Below, in pieces: positions 19,506-28,178 of a stretch of DNA of 64,000 bases. Origin of the DNA: Austwickia sp. (GTDB lineage Bacteria; Actinomycetota; Actinomycetes; Actinomycetales; Dermatophilaceae). How positions within the stretch are numbered: the stretch's first letter is position 1; every line of letters starts with the position of its first letter. The notes beneath the pieces are model-generated. The model made no database searches and was not told the DNA's origin. It saw only the letters and a list, made by a program, of their open reading frames with translations. Both the position numbers and the translations under genes were made by a program. The stretch lies in assembly GCA_016711265.1 (NCBI GenBank), contig JADJTI010000003.1, forward strand, positions 62,001-126,000, written 5' to 3'.

Positions 19506-19839
19506 GAATTCCTCCTCGAGAGCATGACAGTGGCCCTGAAGGCCGGGCCCGGCCTGGATGTCGATCATCACCCCCTGACAACCGAAGCGGGTGGCGCCTT
19601 GTCCCCGATGCGTCGAACAATCCCGCTTACCGCTGAGGTGCCCGCGCTCTGGTATGCACCCCGGTCGGCCCCCCGCGCCACCGAATGTGCCACCTCGGCA
19701 ACCTCATAGCAGCACCGTAATGCAGAGTGGCCCCCGGCGCGCACGTGGGCAACGACCAGCTGCCTGAGACGATCTGAGGTGCGGCATCGTTCGCACCCAC
19801 TCGTGGGGCGTACCTGGCCCTTTCGGCGCTGCGGGCGGC
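19506..19839. other. Intergenic region upstream of hpf, no gene seen
   Basis: These 334 bases separate comF from hpf. An open frame on the minus strand runs through it from inside comF but has no start signal, no family-like sequence and would end out of frame with hpf, so I reject it. The stretch presumably holds the hpf promoter; no confident -10/-35 pair, SigR site or terminator hairpin was found. Confidence 0.5.
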
Positions 19840-20583
19840 CTACCCGACCCGCCGCTGCGTGGCCGCCACGGTCGCACACCATACGGCGCTCACGCCGGCG
19901 ACCCGCAGGGCACGGGCGGCATCAGTCAGGGTCGCCCCCGTGGTGACGACGTCGTCGATCACCACGCAGTGAGCGCCCGCCACCACCGGAGCCCACCGCG
20001 GTAGGACGTCGAAGGCGCCGGCCAGGTTGTGCGCGCGTTGCGCATGCCCCAAGCCCGCCTGGTCGCCCACCGTCCGGGTGGTCGCCAGGGCGGGTGCCCA
20101 GGCCACCCGCGCGCTCCCGGGCCGGGCAGCCACGGCCCGGGTGGCCGCCTTCCCCAGGCGTTCCAGCGGTCGATCCCCGCGACGACGTACGGCGGCAGGA
20201 CTGGACGGCACGGGCACGACGTACCAGGTCTGCGGTCCGCTCTCCCAGGCCCCCGGCCCCCACGACAGGCCGGCGGTCAGGACGTCGGCCAGGAGCGGAG
20301 CCAGGACGGCGGCCAGGTCCGGGCGCTGCCGATCCTTGTAGGCCACCATCACCGACCGGACGGGATCGGCGTACGGCCCCCACGCCACCACCGGGGGCAA
20401 TCCGGGCGGGGACGGACAAGGGCGCACGGCCCGCGGACCTCCGGCGAAGGCACCCCCACCCAGCGCCGCGGCGCAGTCCGGGCACCAGCGCGCCCCGGGT
20501 TGTGCGCAGCCTCCGCAGTGGGCCGGCCACACCAGATCGCCAAGCGCGGCGAGCAGGGACGACACGGTGATGTTCTGAGCCAT
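19840..20583 (-). CDS. ComF-family phosphoribosyltransferase-like protein
   Basis: The 247-residue protein has an N-terminal zinc-ribbon (CGGC and CPDC pairs, about residues 23-38) and a C-terminal phosphoribosyltransferase fold with the CVVIDDVVTTGATLTDAARAL motif. ComF proteins take part in DNA uptake in competent bacteria; in actinobacteria their role is poorly known. The start at ATG 20583 precedes a hydrophobic LLAALGDLVWP segment that leads to the zinc ribbon, as in the family. It lies 46 bases after lpqB on the same strand, so it is probably part of the mtrA-mtrB-lpqB transcript. Confidence 0.88.
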   Translation of the reverse strand: MAQNITVSSLLAALGDLVWPAHCGGCAQPGARWCPDCAAALGGGAFAGGPRAVRPCPSPPGLPPVVAWGPYADPVRSVMVAYKDRQRPDLAAVLAPLLADVLTAGLSWGPGAWESGPQTWYVVPVPSSPAAVRRRGDRPLERLGKAATRAVAARPGSARVAWAPALATTRTVGDQAGLGHAQRAHNLAGAFDVLPRWAPVVAGAHCVVIDDVVTTGATLTDAARALRVAGVSAVWCATVAATQRRVG

Positions 20584-20629
20584 CAGGCCAGGTTCGCCCA
20601 GTCCCGAAAGAGCCGCATGGCCCGCCGGT

Positions 20630-22534
20630 TCACGGTGGGGACAGCGGCCAGGCACGCTGAGCGCTGTGGACAACCCCCCGCCTCATCGGCGGACACCACC
20701 GCGGTCCCACGCTCAGGAGCCGGGGACCACCACCCCGGTCAACCGGCCCACCTCCTGCCAGCGCCCCCGAGGGCGCGAGGACCGCGCCCGACTGCGTTAT
20801 CACCAGCAGCCCGCGGACTCCCTCGCCGGTGGAGACGATCCTGGTCGGATTCGACACGGCGGCCATCGCCCAGGTGGGCCGCGCCAGGGGCACCACCAGG
20901 GCCCGGACCGCCGGGTCGACCGAGCGGCGACCAAGGACCGCCACGGTGATGTCGTCCATCCAGGTGACGTCCCGGACATCCACCAGCGCGCCACCCACCG
21001 GAAGGGGTACTCCCACCCGCGTCGGCATCCCCCGCGCGTCGCGGGTGACCCCGGCCAGCGCCAACCGGGTGCGGCCACTGCGCGCCCGCAGGATCAGAGC
21101 CACCCGCTGACCGTCACCGGAGACCCGGAGGGCCGCCACGGCAGACCCGTTCAGCCCGGGCAGGGCCACCCGGGTCAGGGAGGTCGATCCCACGCCGGCC
21201 ACCCACACTGCGGGGAGGCCCGCGGTGTCCGTACCTGCCAGCCACAGCACCCCGAAACGGTCGTACGCCGGGGGGGCGAAATCCCTTCCCTCCCGATCGA
21301 ACACCGCCGCAGCATGGGGGCCCCGCTCCGCTGGTGTTCCCGGCGATGCGCTGGACGACGCCGCGGGCGCGGCGATCGACCACCGGCGTACGACCGAGCG
21401 GGTGGCATCGATGCCGGCGATCTCGGTCAGCCCCGGTGGCGCGGCCAGGTGCGTCCACGCCGCCGGGATGAGCGGCAGGACCACCGTGCTTCCCGGTTGT
21501 TTGGCAGGAGCAGGTTCACTGAATCCGCGCAAGGCGCCCCGGTCGGTCACCGCCAGCTTGTTCCCGGCCCGAGTCACCAGGCGCTGCCCCCGGGGGGCGC
21601 CCGGACCGGCGTACCCCAGGTCGGCGATCGATTGGACCGGTGATCGGGTGTCGGCCAGCTCCAAGGGCTTGCCGTCGACGAGCACCGCGACCCGGTTGAC
21701 CCCGGGAGCCTGGTCGAGGGTTGCCAGCAGCTGCGCCCACGCCCCCCGCTGCTCCTGGGAGCCGGCATCCAGCAGCCGTGGAGTCAGGTCGACGACCGCC
21801 TCCCCCGACTCGATCGCCACCGAATCCACGGCCAGGCCGCTCTGCCGGGGAAAGCCGGTGCCGACCGCGCCGACCAGATAGGCAGGCACATCCTCCAGCT
21901 GCGCCCGCGCCAGCGTGGTCGCCACGCCTGCTCCGACCAGCGGGAGCCAGCGTACGTCGGGCACCAGAGTGCGCGAGGACGCGGACAGGTAGTGCAGCCG
22001 GAACGGTGCGAACGTCTGCTCCGCGTAGCTCGCCGATAGCCACAACCCGAAATCATCCGGCAGCGCCTCGATGCGCCATTCACCATCGGGCAACGCAGCC
22101 AGGCCGATGAGCGCTACTCGGCGTGACCCTGCGGGCTGCTCGACGTACCGGCCGTGCTCATCGATGAGCGCGCTGACTTCCGCCTCCAGCCGCACGGTCC
22201 GGGGGTTCACCACCGTCATGGTCGGCGCGGTGGAACCGTAGATGACCACCCCGGCACGGGGGTTCCATTGCGTCAACGCCGTACCGGCCAGGAACGCCCG
22301 CGGCGCCGCGGCATCGTCCTCCAGGGCGACCCCGGCCGCGAGGAACCCGCGGACGATCTCGACCGGGGTGGCGCCGGCGCGCGGGGGTTCGAAACGCACC
22401 CGCAGCGGCGGCATGACGGGCTGATCGATCTCCAGCCCGTGCTGGACCGGGCTGGCCCCCGGCAACCCGGCACACCCAACGAGGGCTCCCGCGAGCAGCC
22501 CGGTCACCACAACCAGGGCCCGGGGGCGGCTCAC
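20630..22534 (-). CDS. lpqB: Lipoprotein LpqB
   Basis: LpqB is the lipoprotein partner of the MtrAB two-component system, acting outside the membrane on sensor MtrB. The 634-residue product has a signal peptide with the lipobox LVGC (VVVTGLLAGALVGC), an N-terminal domain, a GerMN-like domain (AIESGEAVVDLTPRLL region), and a C-terminal beta-propeller-like domain. GTG 22534 is chosen because it overlaps the mtrB stop as GTGA and places the signal peptide at the N-terminus; the frame is open further upstream inside mtrB. The C-terminus ends in an unusual Arg/Trp-containing tail. Confidence 0.94.
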   Translation of the reverse strand: MSRPRALVVVTGLLAGALVGCAGLPGASPVQHGLEIDQPVMPPLRVRFEPPRAGATPVEIVRGFLAAGVALEDDAAAPRAFLAGTALTQWNPRAGVVIYGSTAPTMTVVNPRTVRLEAEVSALIDEHGRYVEQPAGSRRVALIGLAALPDGEWRIEALPDDFGLWLSASYAEQTFAPFRLHYLSASSRTLVPDVRWLPLVGAGVATTLARAQLEDVPAYLVGAVGTGFPRQSGLAVDSVAIESGEAVVDLTPRLLDAGSQEQRGAWAQLLATLDQAPGVNRVAVLVDGKPLELADTRSPVQSIADLGYAGPGAPRGQRLVTRAGNKLAVTDRGALRGFSEPAPAKQPGSTVVLPLIPAAWTHLAAPPGLTEIAGIDATRSVVRRWSIAAPAASSSASPGTPAERGPHAAAVFDREGRDFAPPAYDRFGVLWLAGTDTAGLPAVWVAGVGSTSLTRVALPGLNGSAVAALRVSGDGQRVALILRARSGRTRLALAGVTRDARGMPTRVGVPLPVGGALVDVRDVTWMDDITVAVLGRRSVDPAVRALVVPLARPTWAMAAVSNPTRIVSTGEGVRGLLVITQSGAVLAPSGALAGGGPVDRGGGPRLLSVGPRWCPPMRRGVVHSAQRAWPLSPP

Positions 22535-24297
22535 GCGCTGCCGCCCGTTCTCGCCGACGCCGGCTGGCCGTTCTCCGGGGCGGGAACCTGGCTCTCGGGG
22601 GCGGGAACCGGCCTTTCGGGTGCGGTCTCGGGCCCGGGGTCGGCCAGCGGCAAGGGCGGCAGGCCGATCGGCCGATCCGGGACGCGCGGCAGAGTCAGGC
22701 GGAACCGGCTGCCACGGCCCGGTTCGCCCCACGCATGCAGCCAGCCGTCGTGCAACCGTGCGTCCTCCATGGAAATGGCCAGGCCCAGGCCCGTGCCCCC
22801 GATGGTCCGGCGGCGGGCCGGATCGGCGCGCCAGAACCGGTTGAACACCAGATCGGCTTCCCCGGAACGCAGCCCGACTCCATGGTCGCGTACGGCGACC
22901 GCCACCGCGGTCTCGTTGCCCGCCAACTCCACCAGAATGGGCTGGCCGTCGCCGTGCTCGATGGCGTTGATCAACAGGTTGCGCAGGATACGGTCCACGC
23001 GGCGCGGGTCCACCGGGACCGGCAAGGCCCCCTGGGCCCCGACCAAGGTGATCGTGCTCTGGCTCCGGTCGGCCAATCGCTGCACGCCGGCGATCGCCCG
23101 ACGGGCCAGCTCGATCAGATCACTGTCTTCGCGATCCAAGACGGCGGCACCGGCGTCGAACCTGCTGATCTCCAACAGGTCGGCGAGCAGGGATTCGAAG
23201 CGGTCCACCTCGGTGTGCAGGAGTTCGGCGGTCCGGGCGGTTGCCGGCGCGAAGTCGGAACGCTCGGCGTGCAGGAGTTCGGCGGCCATCCGGATGGTGG
23301 TCAGCGGGGTGCGCAGTTCGTGGGAGACGTCGGAGACGAAGCGCTGCTGCACCCGGGACAGATCCTCCAGCTGCGCGATCTGATTCTGTAGGTGGTCGGC
23401 CATGTCGTTGAACGCCGTGGCCAGCTTGGCCAGGTCATCCTTGCCGCGGACATGCATCCGCTCATTCAGATGTCCCGAGGAGAGCCGGGCGGCGACCACC
23501 GCTGCCTCCCGCACCGGGTCCACCACGAACCGCGTCACGACGTAGGCCACCAACCCGATGAGGACCATGAAGACCGTGGAACCCACGACGAAGGTTCGAC
23601 GGACCATGTCCAGAGTGGTGGCCTCGCGTTCCATCGGGAAGACGTAGTAGAGCTCGTGGGGCTCATCGCCGGGCACACTCACCTGGCTGCCGATGACCAA
23701 CGCCGGGACCCGGTTGCCGGAGTAGAGGATGGTGACGGTCTGCACCTGCTGACGACTCGGGTCGTCGTGGATAGCTTGGCGCAACTCCCGCGGTACGACG
23801 CTGAGGTCGACAGCCGTCCACATGGTGTTCAGCCGCGAGGGACCCCGGGAGCTGGCCAGCGACCGCGTGAAGATGAGTTCCCGGGAACTGTCACTGCGCG
23901 GCTGCTGCGCGCGGCGCAACAACGTCCCGATCAGGTCGTTGATGCTCTCCGGATCCGTGCGGTCGGCCTGCTCCAAGGTTCGCTGGATGTCCCGGGTGCC
24001 GAACAGGGCCTCTTGGCGCGCGCTCGCGGTCTTGCCCTCTACCAGCCCCTCGGCGATCTGCTGGTAGATGAAAGCGAGGAGGAAGCCCATCACAATGAGG
24101 CACAGCGCCATCGTCGACACGATGACCCTGAACTGAAGGTTGGAGCGCCACCAGAGGGCCAGCTGACGTCCGATCCGGCCGAGCCCGCGCCCCGCGTGGG
24201 TGGCCAGCGCGACCAGCACCCGACCCCAGGTGCGCACGAGGCGGCGCCACCAGGCCGCCTGCAGCGGAGCCGGGGGCGGGGGCGAGGTGAGGCTCAC
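22531..24297 (-). CDS. mtrB: Sensor histidine kinase MtrB
   Basis: The 588-residue protein has two membrane helices (VIVSTMALCLIVMGFLLAF and VGSTVFMVLIGLVAYVVTRF) flanking an extracytoplasmic domain of about 170 residues, a HAMP domain, the H-box FVSDVSHELRTPLTTIRMA, and ATPase N, G1 and G2 boxes (NLLINAIEHG, DHGVGL, GGTGLGLAI). MtrB phosphorylates MtrA to coordinate cell division and wall metabolism. The C-terminal tail is Pro/Glu-rich and repetitive (PVPAPESQVPAPENGQP). GTG 24297 follows the mtrA stop by ten bases; the open frame extending into mtrA is ignored. Confidence 0.96.
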   Translation of the reverse strand: MSLTSPPPPAPLQAAWWRRLVRTWGRVLVALATHAGRGLGRIGRQLALWWRSNLQFRVIVSTMALCLIVMGFLLAFIYQQIAEGLVEGKTASARQEALFGTRDIQRTLEQADRTDPESINDLIGTLLRRAQQPRSDSSRELIFTRSLASSRGPSRLNTMWTAVDLSVVPRELRQAIHDDPSRQQVQTVTILYSGNRVPALVIGSQVSVPGDEPHELYYVFPMEREATTLDMVRRTFVVGSTVFMVLIGLVAYVVTRFVVDPVREAAVVAARLSSGHLNERMHVRGKDDLAKLATAFNDMADHLQNQIAQLEDLSRVQQRFVSDVSHELRTPLTTIRMAAELLHAERSDFAPATARTAELLHTEVDRFESLLADLLEISRFDAGAAVLDREDSDLIELARRAIAGVQRLADRSQSTITLVGAQGALPVPVDPRRVDRILRNLLINAIEHGDGQPILVELAGNETAVAVAVRDHGVGLRSGEADLVFNRFWRADPARRRTIGGTGLGLAISMEDARLHDGWLHAWGEPGRGSRFRLTLPRVPDRPIGLPPLPLADPGPETAPERPVPAPESQVPAPENGQPASARTGGSA

Positions 24298-24307
24298 GAA
24301 GCCACGG

Positions 24308-24985
24308 CTACGCGGGACCCGCCTTGTAGCCGACGCCACGCACGGTGACGACGATCTCGGGGTGCTCCGGGTCCTTTTCCACCTTGCTCCGCAACCGCTG
24401 GACATGGACGTTGACCAGGCGGGTGTCGCCGGCGTGCCGGTAGCCCCAGACCTGCTCCAGCAGCACCTCGCGACTGAAGACCTGCCAGGGCTTGCGGGCC
24501 AACGCCACCAGGAGGTCGAACTCCAACGGGGTGAGCGGCACCGTCGTACCGGCGCGTTTGACGGAATGGCCAGCGACGTCGATGACCAGGTCACCGATCG
24601 TCAGGCGCTCGGGCTCCACTTCTTCGCCGCGTCGCAACCGGGCCCTGACCCTGGCCGTCAGCTCCTGGGGCTTGAACGGCTTGAGGATGTAGTCGTCGGC
24701 CCCGGCGTTCAGGCCCACCACCACGTCGACCGTGTCGGTGCGGGCGGTCAGCATGACGATCGGCACCCCGGACTCGCGGCGGATCCGGCGGCACACCTCG
24801 ATGCCGTCCAGTCCGGGCAGCATCACGTCGAGCAGGACGAGGTCGGGCCGGGTCTCCCGGAACAGGTCGAGGGCGCTCGAGCCGTCCGGACAGTGCGCCA
24901 CCTCGAACCCGTCGTTGCGCAGCACGATGCCCAGCATTTCGGCGAGGGCGAGGTCGTCGTCCACCACCAGGACCCGAGCCTTCAT
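24308..24985 (-). CDS. mtrA: Response regulator MtrA
   Basis: The 225-residue OmpR-type regulator has an acidic pocket (VVDDD), phosphoacceptor D53 in LLDVMLPG, conserved Thr in MLTAR and Lys in LKPFKP, and a winged-helix DNA-binding domain (about 130-225) ending GYRHAGDTRLVNVHVQRLRSKVE and VRGVGYKAG. MtrA controls genes for cell division, wall hydrolases and replication in actinobacteria. It is the first gene of mtrA-mtrB-lpqB, with a 105-base gap to ahcY. Confidence 0.97.
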   Translation of the reverse strand: MKARVLVVDDDLALAEMLGIVLRNDGFEVAHCPDGSSALDLFRETRPDLVLLDVMLPGLDGIEVCRRIRRESGVPIVMLTARTDTVDVVVGLNAGADDYILKPFKPQELTARVRARLRRGEEVEPERLTIGDLVIDVAGHSVKRAGTTVPLTPLEFDLLVALARKPWQVFSREVLLEQVWGYRHAGDTRLVNVHVQRLRSKVEKDPEHPEIVVTVRGVGYKAGPA

Positions 24986-25090
24986 GGCGTTCCTTCCCTC
25001 TGCCCGCCGTCATCTCCAGCGATCGTACTCACCGCGCGCCGGAGTGCTTTCCACCGGCGGCGGCGAGTCCTGACGGGGCGTGAGCGCCGG

Positions 25091-26575
25091 TCAGTAGCGA
25101 TAGTGGTCCGGCTTGTACGGCCCGGCCACATCCACCCCCAGGTACTCCGCCTGCGGCTTGGTCAGCTCGGACAGGTGCACCCCGAGGGCATCCAGGTGCA
25201 GCCTGGCCACCTTCTCATCCAGGGCCTTGGGTAGCACATAAACCTGGTTGGCGTACTCCGAGCGCTTGGTGAACAACTCGATCTGGGCGATGGTCTGGTT
25301 GGCGAAGGAGTTGCTCATCACGAAGCTGGGGTGCCCGGTGGCGTTGCCCAAGTTGAGCAACCGGCCTTCGGACAGCACGATCACGCTGTGGGCGGGGCGG
25401 TCCACGCCGTGAGCGTCGATCCCACCGGGGAAGGTCCACTCGTGCACCTGTGGCTTGATCTCGGTCTTGATCACGCCGGGTACCCGGGCCAGACCGGCCA
25501 TGTCGATTTCGTTGTCGAAGTGGCCGATGTTGCCGACGATGGCCTTGTCCTTCATGACGGCGAGGTGTTCGACCGTGAGTACGTCGACGCACCCGGTGGC
25601 GGTGATGACGAGGTCGGCGATCGGGGCCACTTCCTCCATGCGAGCCACCTGGAATCCCTCCATGGCTGCCTGCAGCGCGCAGATCGGGTCGACCTCGGTG
25701 ACGATGACCCGGGCTCCCTGCCCGGCCAGCGACTGGGCGCATCCCTTGCCCACGTCACCGAACCCGGCGACCACGGCGACCTTGCCGCCGATCAAGGTGT
25801 CGGTGGCCCGGTTGAGGCCGTCGATCAAGCTGTGCCGGCAGCCGTACTTGTTGTCGAACTTGCTCTTGGTGACCGAATCGTTGACGTTGATCGCCGGGAA
25901 GAGCAGCTCCCCTGCCTCAGCCAACTGGTACAACCGGTGGACTCCGGTGGTGGTCTCCTCGGTGACCCCGAGGATCCCTTCGGCGATCGCGGTGTACTTG
26001 CCAGGGTGGGCCGCCAGGCTCGCCCGCGCGACGTCGAGGATCACCCGCCATTCCTCGGAGTCCTCGGGCTCGGCCGTGGGCACGACCCCAGCCCGCTCCC
26101 ATTCGCGGCACTTGTGAACGAGCAGGGTCGCGTCGCCGCCGTCGTCGAGGATCATGTTCGGTCCGGTCAAGGACCCGTCCTCGCTCGCCGGCCAGCTCAG
26201 GATCTTCTCGGTGCACGCCCAGTACTCCGGCAGCGTCTCACCCTTCCAGGCGAACACCGGCACCCCCTGGGGGTCCTCTGCGCTGCCGTGCGGACCCACG
26301 ACCACCGCCGCCGCCGCCTCGTCCTGCGTCGAGTAGATGTTGCAGGATGCCCAGCGCACCTGGGCGCCCAGCGCGACCAGGGTTTCGATGAGGACCGCCG
26401 TCTGCACAGTCATGTGCAATGACCCCGCGATCCGGGCCCCCGCCAGCGGCTGCGCGTCGGCATACTCTCGGCGCAACGCCATCAGGCCGGGCATCTCGTG
26501 CTCGGCGAGCCGGATCTGGTGCCGACCGGCCTGCGCGAGCGACAGATCGGCGACCTGGAAGTCAAAGCTGGGCAT
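25091..26575 (-). CDS. ahcY: Adenosylhomocysteinase
   Basis: This enzyme hydrolyses S-adenosylhomocysteine to homocysteine and adenosine, relieving inhibition of methyltransferases. The 494-residue sequence is full length, with GSLHMTVQTAVLIETL, NINDS-like NVNDSVTKSKFDN, the Rossmann motif VVAGFGDVGKGCAQSL, and the C-terminal PDHYRY ending. It carries the extra insert (TAEPEDSEEWRVILDVARASL) typical of actinobacterial and some other bacterial enzymes. ATG 26575 has GAAAGGGG upstream. No SAH riboswitch was found in the leader; an 18-bp palindrome lies there instead. It sits between mtr and mtrA on the same strand. Confidence 0.98.
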   Translation of the reverse strand: MPSFDFQVADLSLAQAGRHQIRLAEHEMPGLMALRREYADAQPLAGARIAGSLHMTVQTAVLIETLVALGAQVRWASCNIYSTQDEAAAAVVVGPHGSAEDPQGVPVFAWKGETLPEYWACTEKILSWPASEDGSLTGPNMILDDGGDATLLVHKCREWERAGVVPTAEPEDSEEWRVILDVARASLAAHPGKYTAIAEGILGVTEETTTGVHRLYQLAEAGELLFPAINVNDSVTKSKFDNKYGCRHSLIDGLNRATDTLIGGKVAVVAGFGDVGKGCAQSLAGQGARVIVTEVDPICALQAAMEGFQVARMEEVAPIADLVITATGCVDVLTVEHLAVMKDKAIVGNIGHFDNEIDMAGLARVPGVIKTEIKPQVHEWTFPGGIDAHGVDRPAHSVIVLSEGRLLNLGNATGHPSFVMSNSFANQTIAQIELFTKRSEYANQVYVLPKALDEKVARLHLDALGVHLSELTKPQAEYLGVDVAGPYKPDHYRY

Positions 26576-26613
26576 GCTGCCCCTTTCGTCGGTGTGACCG
26601 GTCTCGCCCTATG

Positions 26614-26631
26614 GGCCGCCGATCGGCGGCC
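26614..26631. repeat. 18-bp perfect palindrome in the ahcY leader
   Basis: GGCCGCCGATCGGCGGCC is fully self-complementary and lies 39-56 bases upstream of the ahcY start. In RNA it would form a tight GC hairpin without a loop-friendly centre. As DNA it could be a symmetric protein-binding site. No T-run follows, so a simple terminator for mtr is not well supported. Confidence 0.5.
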
Positions 26632-26721
26632 TCGACCCACCCGGGTGTCCCTACCTATCGTCTCCGACGCACCCGCTCCCACGGAAATCGCTGGGGTAGA
26701 ACGCTGCCCGGTCAGCTGACG

Positions 26722-28116
26722 TCAGCCGCCGAGCTCCAGCCCGAGCAGCGCGTTCTCGATGACCTCGGACAGCGCGGGGTGGATCCAATACTGCCCACGA
26801 GCCACCTCGTGGGCGGGTTGGCCGAAGCTCATCGCCTGCACGATCGGTTGGATCAGGCTCGAGGAGTGCGCGCCCATCAGATGCGCCCCCAGGAGCTCGC
26901 CGGTGTCCGGATCGGCCAACACCTTCACGATCCCCGCCTCGTCCTCCATCGCCCAGCCGTACGCGGTGCTGCCGTAGCTCTGGACGTACACGGCGTACCG
27001 GCGCCCGGATTCGATCAGCTCCCGCTGGGTGGCCCCGACAGCCGCGATCTGGGGGTGGGTGAACACGGCAGAGGGCACGTGGCGGTGATCGAAAGGCCGC
27101 AGATCATCGGGGTGGACGAGGTTGTGCGCCACCTGCCGGGCCTCGTGGTTGGCGACGTGTTTGAGCTGGTACGGCGAGCTGGCGTCACCCAGGGACCAGA
27201 CGCCTTCGGCGGTGGTCCGCCCGTAGGCGTCCACCCGGACCCGGCCGTCGGGGTGCAGTTCCACCCCGGCCGCGGCGCACCCCAGGTCCTGGGTCGAGGG
27301 GTCGCGCCCGGTCGCCACGAGCAGCGTGTCCGCCTCGACCACCGAACCGTCGCTGAGCACCGCCCGCACCCGGCCACCCTCCTCGGGTACCGGCGCGAGG
27401 TCGGTGACGGTGGTCTCCAGGCGCACATCCCACTGGCGGCAGGCCTGCGCGGTGAACCGCTCGCTGACCTCGTGGTCGTGCTGGCGCAGCAACGACTTCC
27501 CGCGGACCACCATGGTCACGTGGCTGCCGAGAGAGCCGAAGACATGGGCGAACTCGCAGGCGATGTAGCCGCCCCCGAGGATGAGCAGCCGAGGGGGCAG
27601 GCTGGGCAGGCGCATCACGGTGTCGGAGGTGTGAAAGGCCACCCCGCTGTCCCGGACCCACCGCGGGACCATCGGATGCGATCCGGTGGCGATGACCACC
27701 TGGTCACCGCTGACCTCGATGTCATGCTCGGGCCCGGTGGTCGTGAGCGCCACCCGCAACCGGCGAGGCCCGACGAAACGGGCCCTGCCCTGGTACGCCG
27801 TCGTGTTGGGTCCGGTGAGCCGGTACTCCCGCCCACCCGCGGAGATGGGGTCGATCCGGCCGAAGATGCGATCCCGGATCGCGGGCCAGTCGACCGACTG
27901 CACCGCCGCGTGCACACCGAGCCGGTGCCCGTCATTCACGGTGGCGGCGACCTCGGCGGCGTACACGAACATCTTCGTCGGGATGCAGCCGACGTTCAGG
28001 CAGGTGCCACCGAACGCCCCCGACTCAATGATGGCCACCGAGCGGCCGTCGAAATCCGGGGTGACCAGAGAATTGCCCGAGCCGCTACCGATGATGACCA
28101 GGTCGTAGTGCGCCAC
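26722..28116 (-). CDS. mtr: Mycothione reductase
   Basis: Mtr is the NADPH-dependent FAD flavoenzyme that reduces oxidised mycothiol. The 464-residue sequence has the FAD-binding IIGSGSGNS motif, the redox pair C39/C44 in GGTCLNVGCIPTK, an NAD(P)-binding ILGGGYIACEFAHVFGSLG motif, the ALGDASSPYQLKHVANHEAR segment, and the C-terminal dimer motif YWIHPALSEVIENALLGL with the catalytic His-Glu pair. These segments match mycobacterial Mtr closely, including MFVYAAEVA and GRIDPI. It lies downstream of the SIS protein gene (62-base gap). The presence of mtr and a mycothiol-type SigR/RsrA pair shows that the organism uses mycothiol as its main thiol. Confidence 0.96.
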   Translation of the reverse strand: MAHYDLVIIGSGSGNSLVTPDFDGRSVAIIESGAFGGTCLNVGCIPTKMFVYAAEVAATVNDGHRLGVHAAVQSVDWPAIRDRIFGRIDPISAGGREYRLTGPNTTAYQGRARFVGPRRLRVALTTTGPEHDIEVSGDQVVIATGSHPMVPRWVRDSGVAFHTSDTVMRLPSLPPRLLILGGGYIACEFAHVFGSLGSHVTMVVRGKSLLRQHDHEVSERFTAQACRQWDVRLETTVTDLAPVPEEGGRVRAVLSDGSVVEADTLLVATGRDPSTQDLGCAAAGVELHPDGRVRVDAYGRTTAEGVWSLGDASSPYQLKHVANHEARQVAHNLVHPDDLRPFDHRHVPSAVFTHPQIAAVGATQRELIESGRRYAVYVQSYGSTAYGWAMEDEAGIVKVLADPDTGELLGAHLMGAHSSSLIQPIVQAMSFGQPAHEVARGQYWIHPALSEVIENALLGLELGG

Positions 28117-28178
28117 CCCGCCAGCCTAGTCAGGCAGCCGTCAGCGGCGCCGAGCGGGCAGTGACCCCGGGACCTCGA

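Noticed and set aside
19568..19882. A 104-codon minus-strand frame between comF and hpf
   Set aside because: It overlaps the end of comF in another frame, has no start signal and no family resemblance.
26576..26721. SAH riboswitch upstream of ahcY
   Set aside because: I looked for the conserved GAGGAGCG-type core and found none; only the 18-base palindrome is present.
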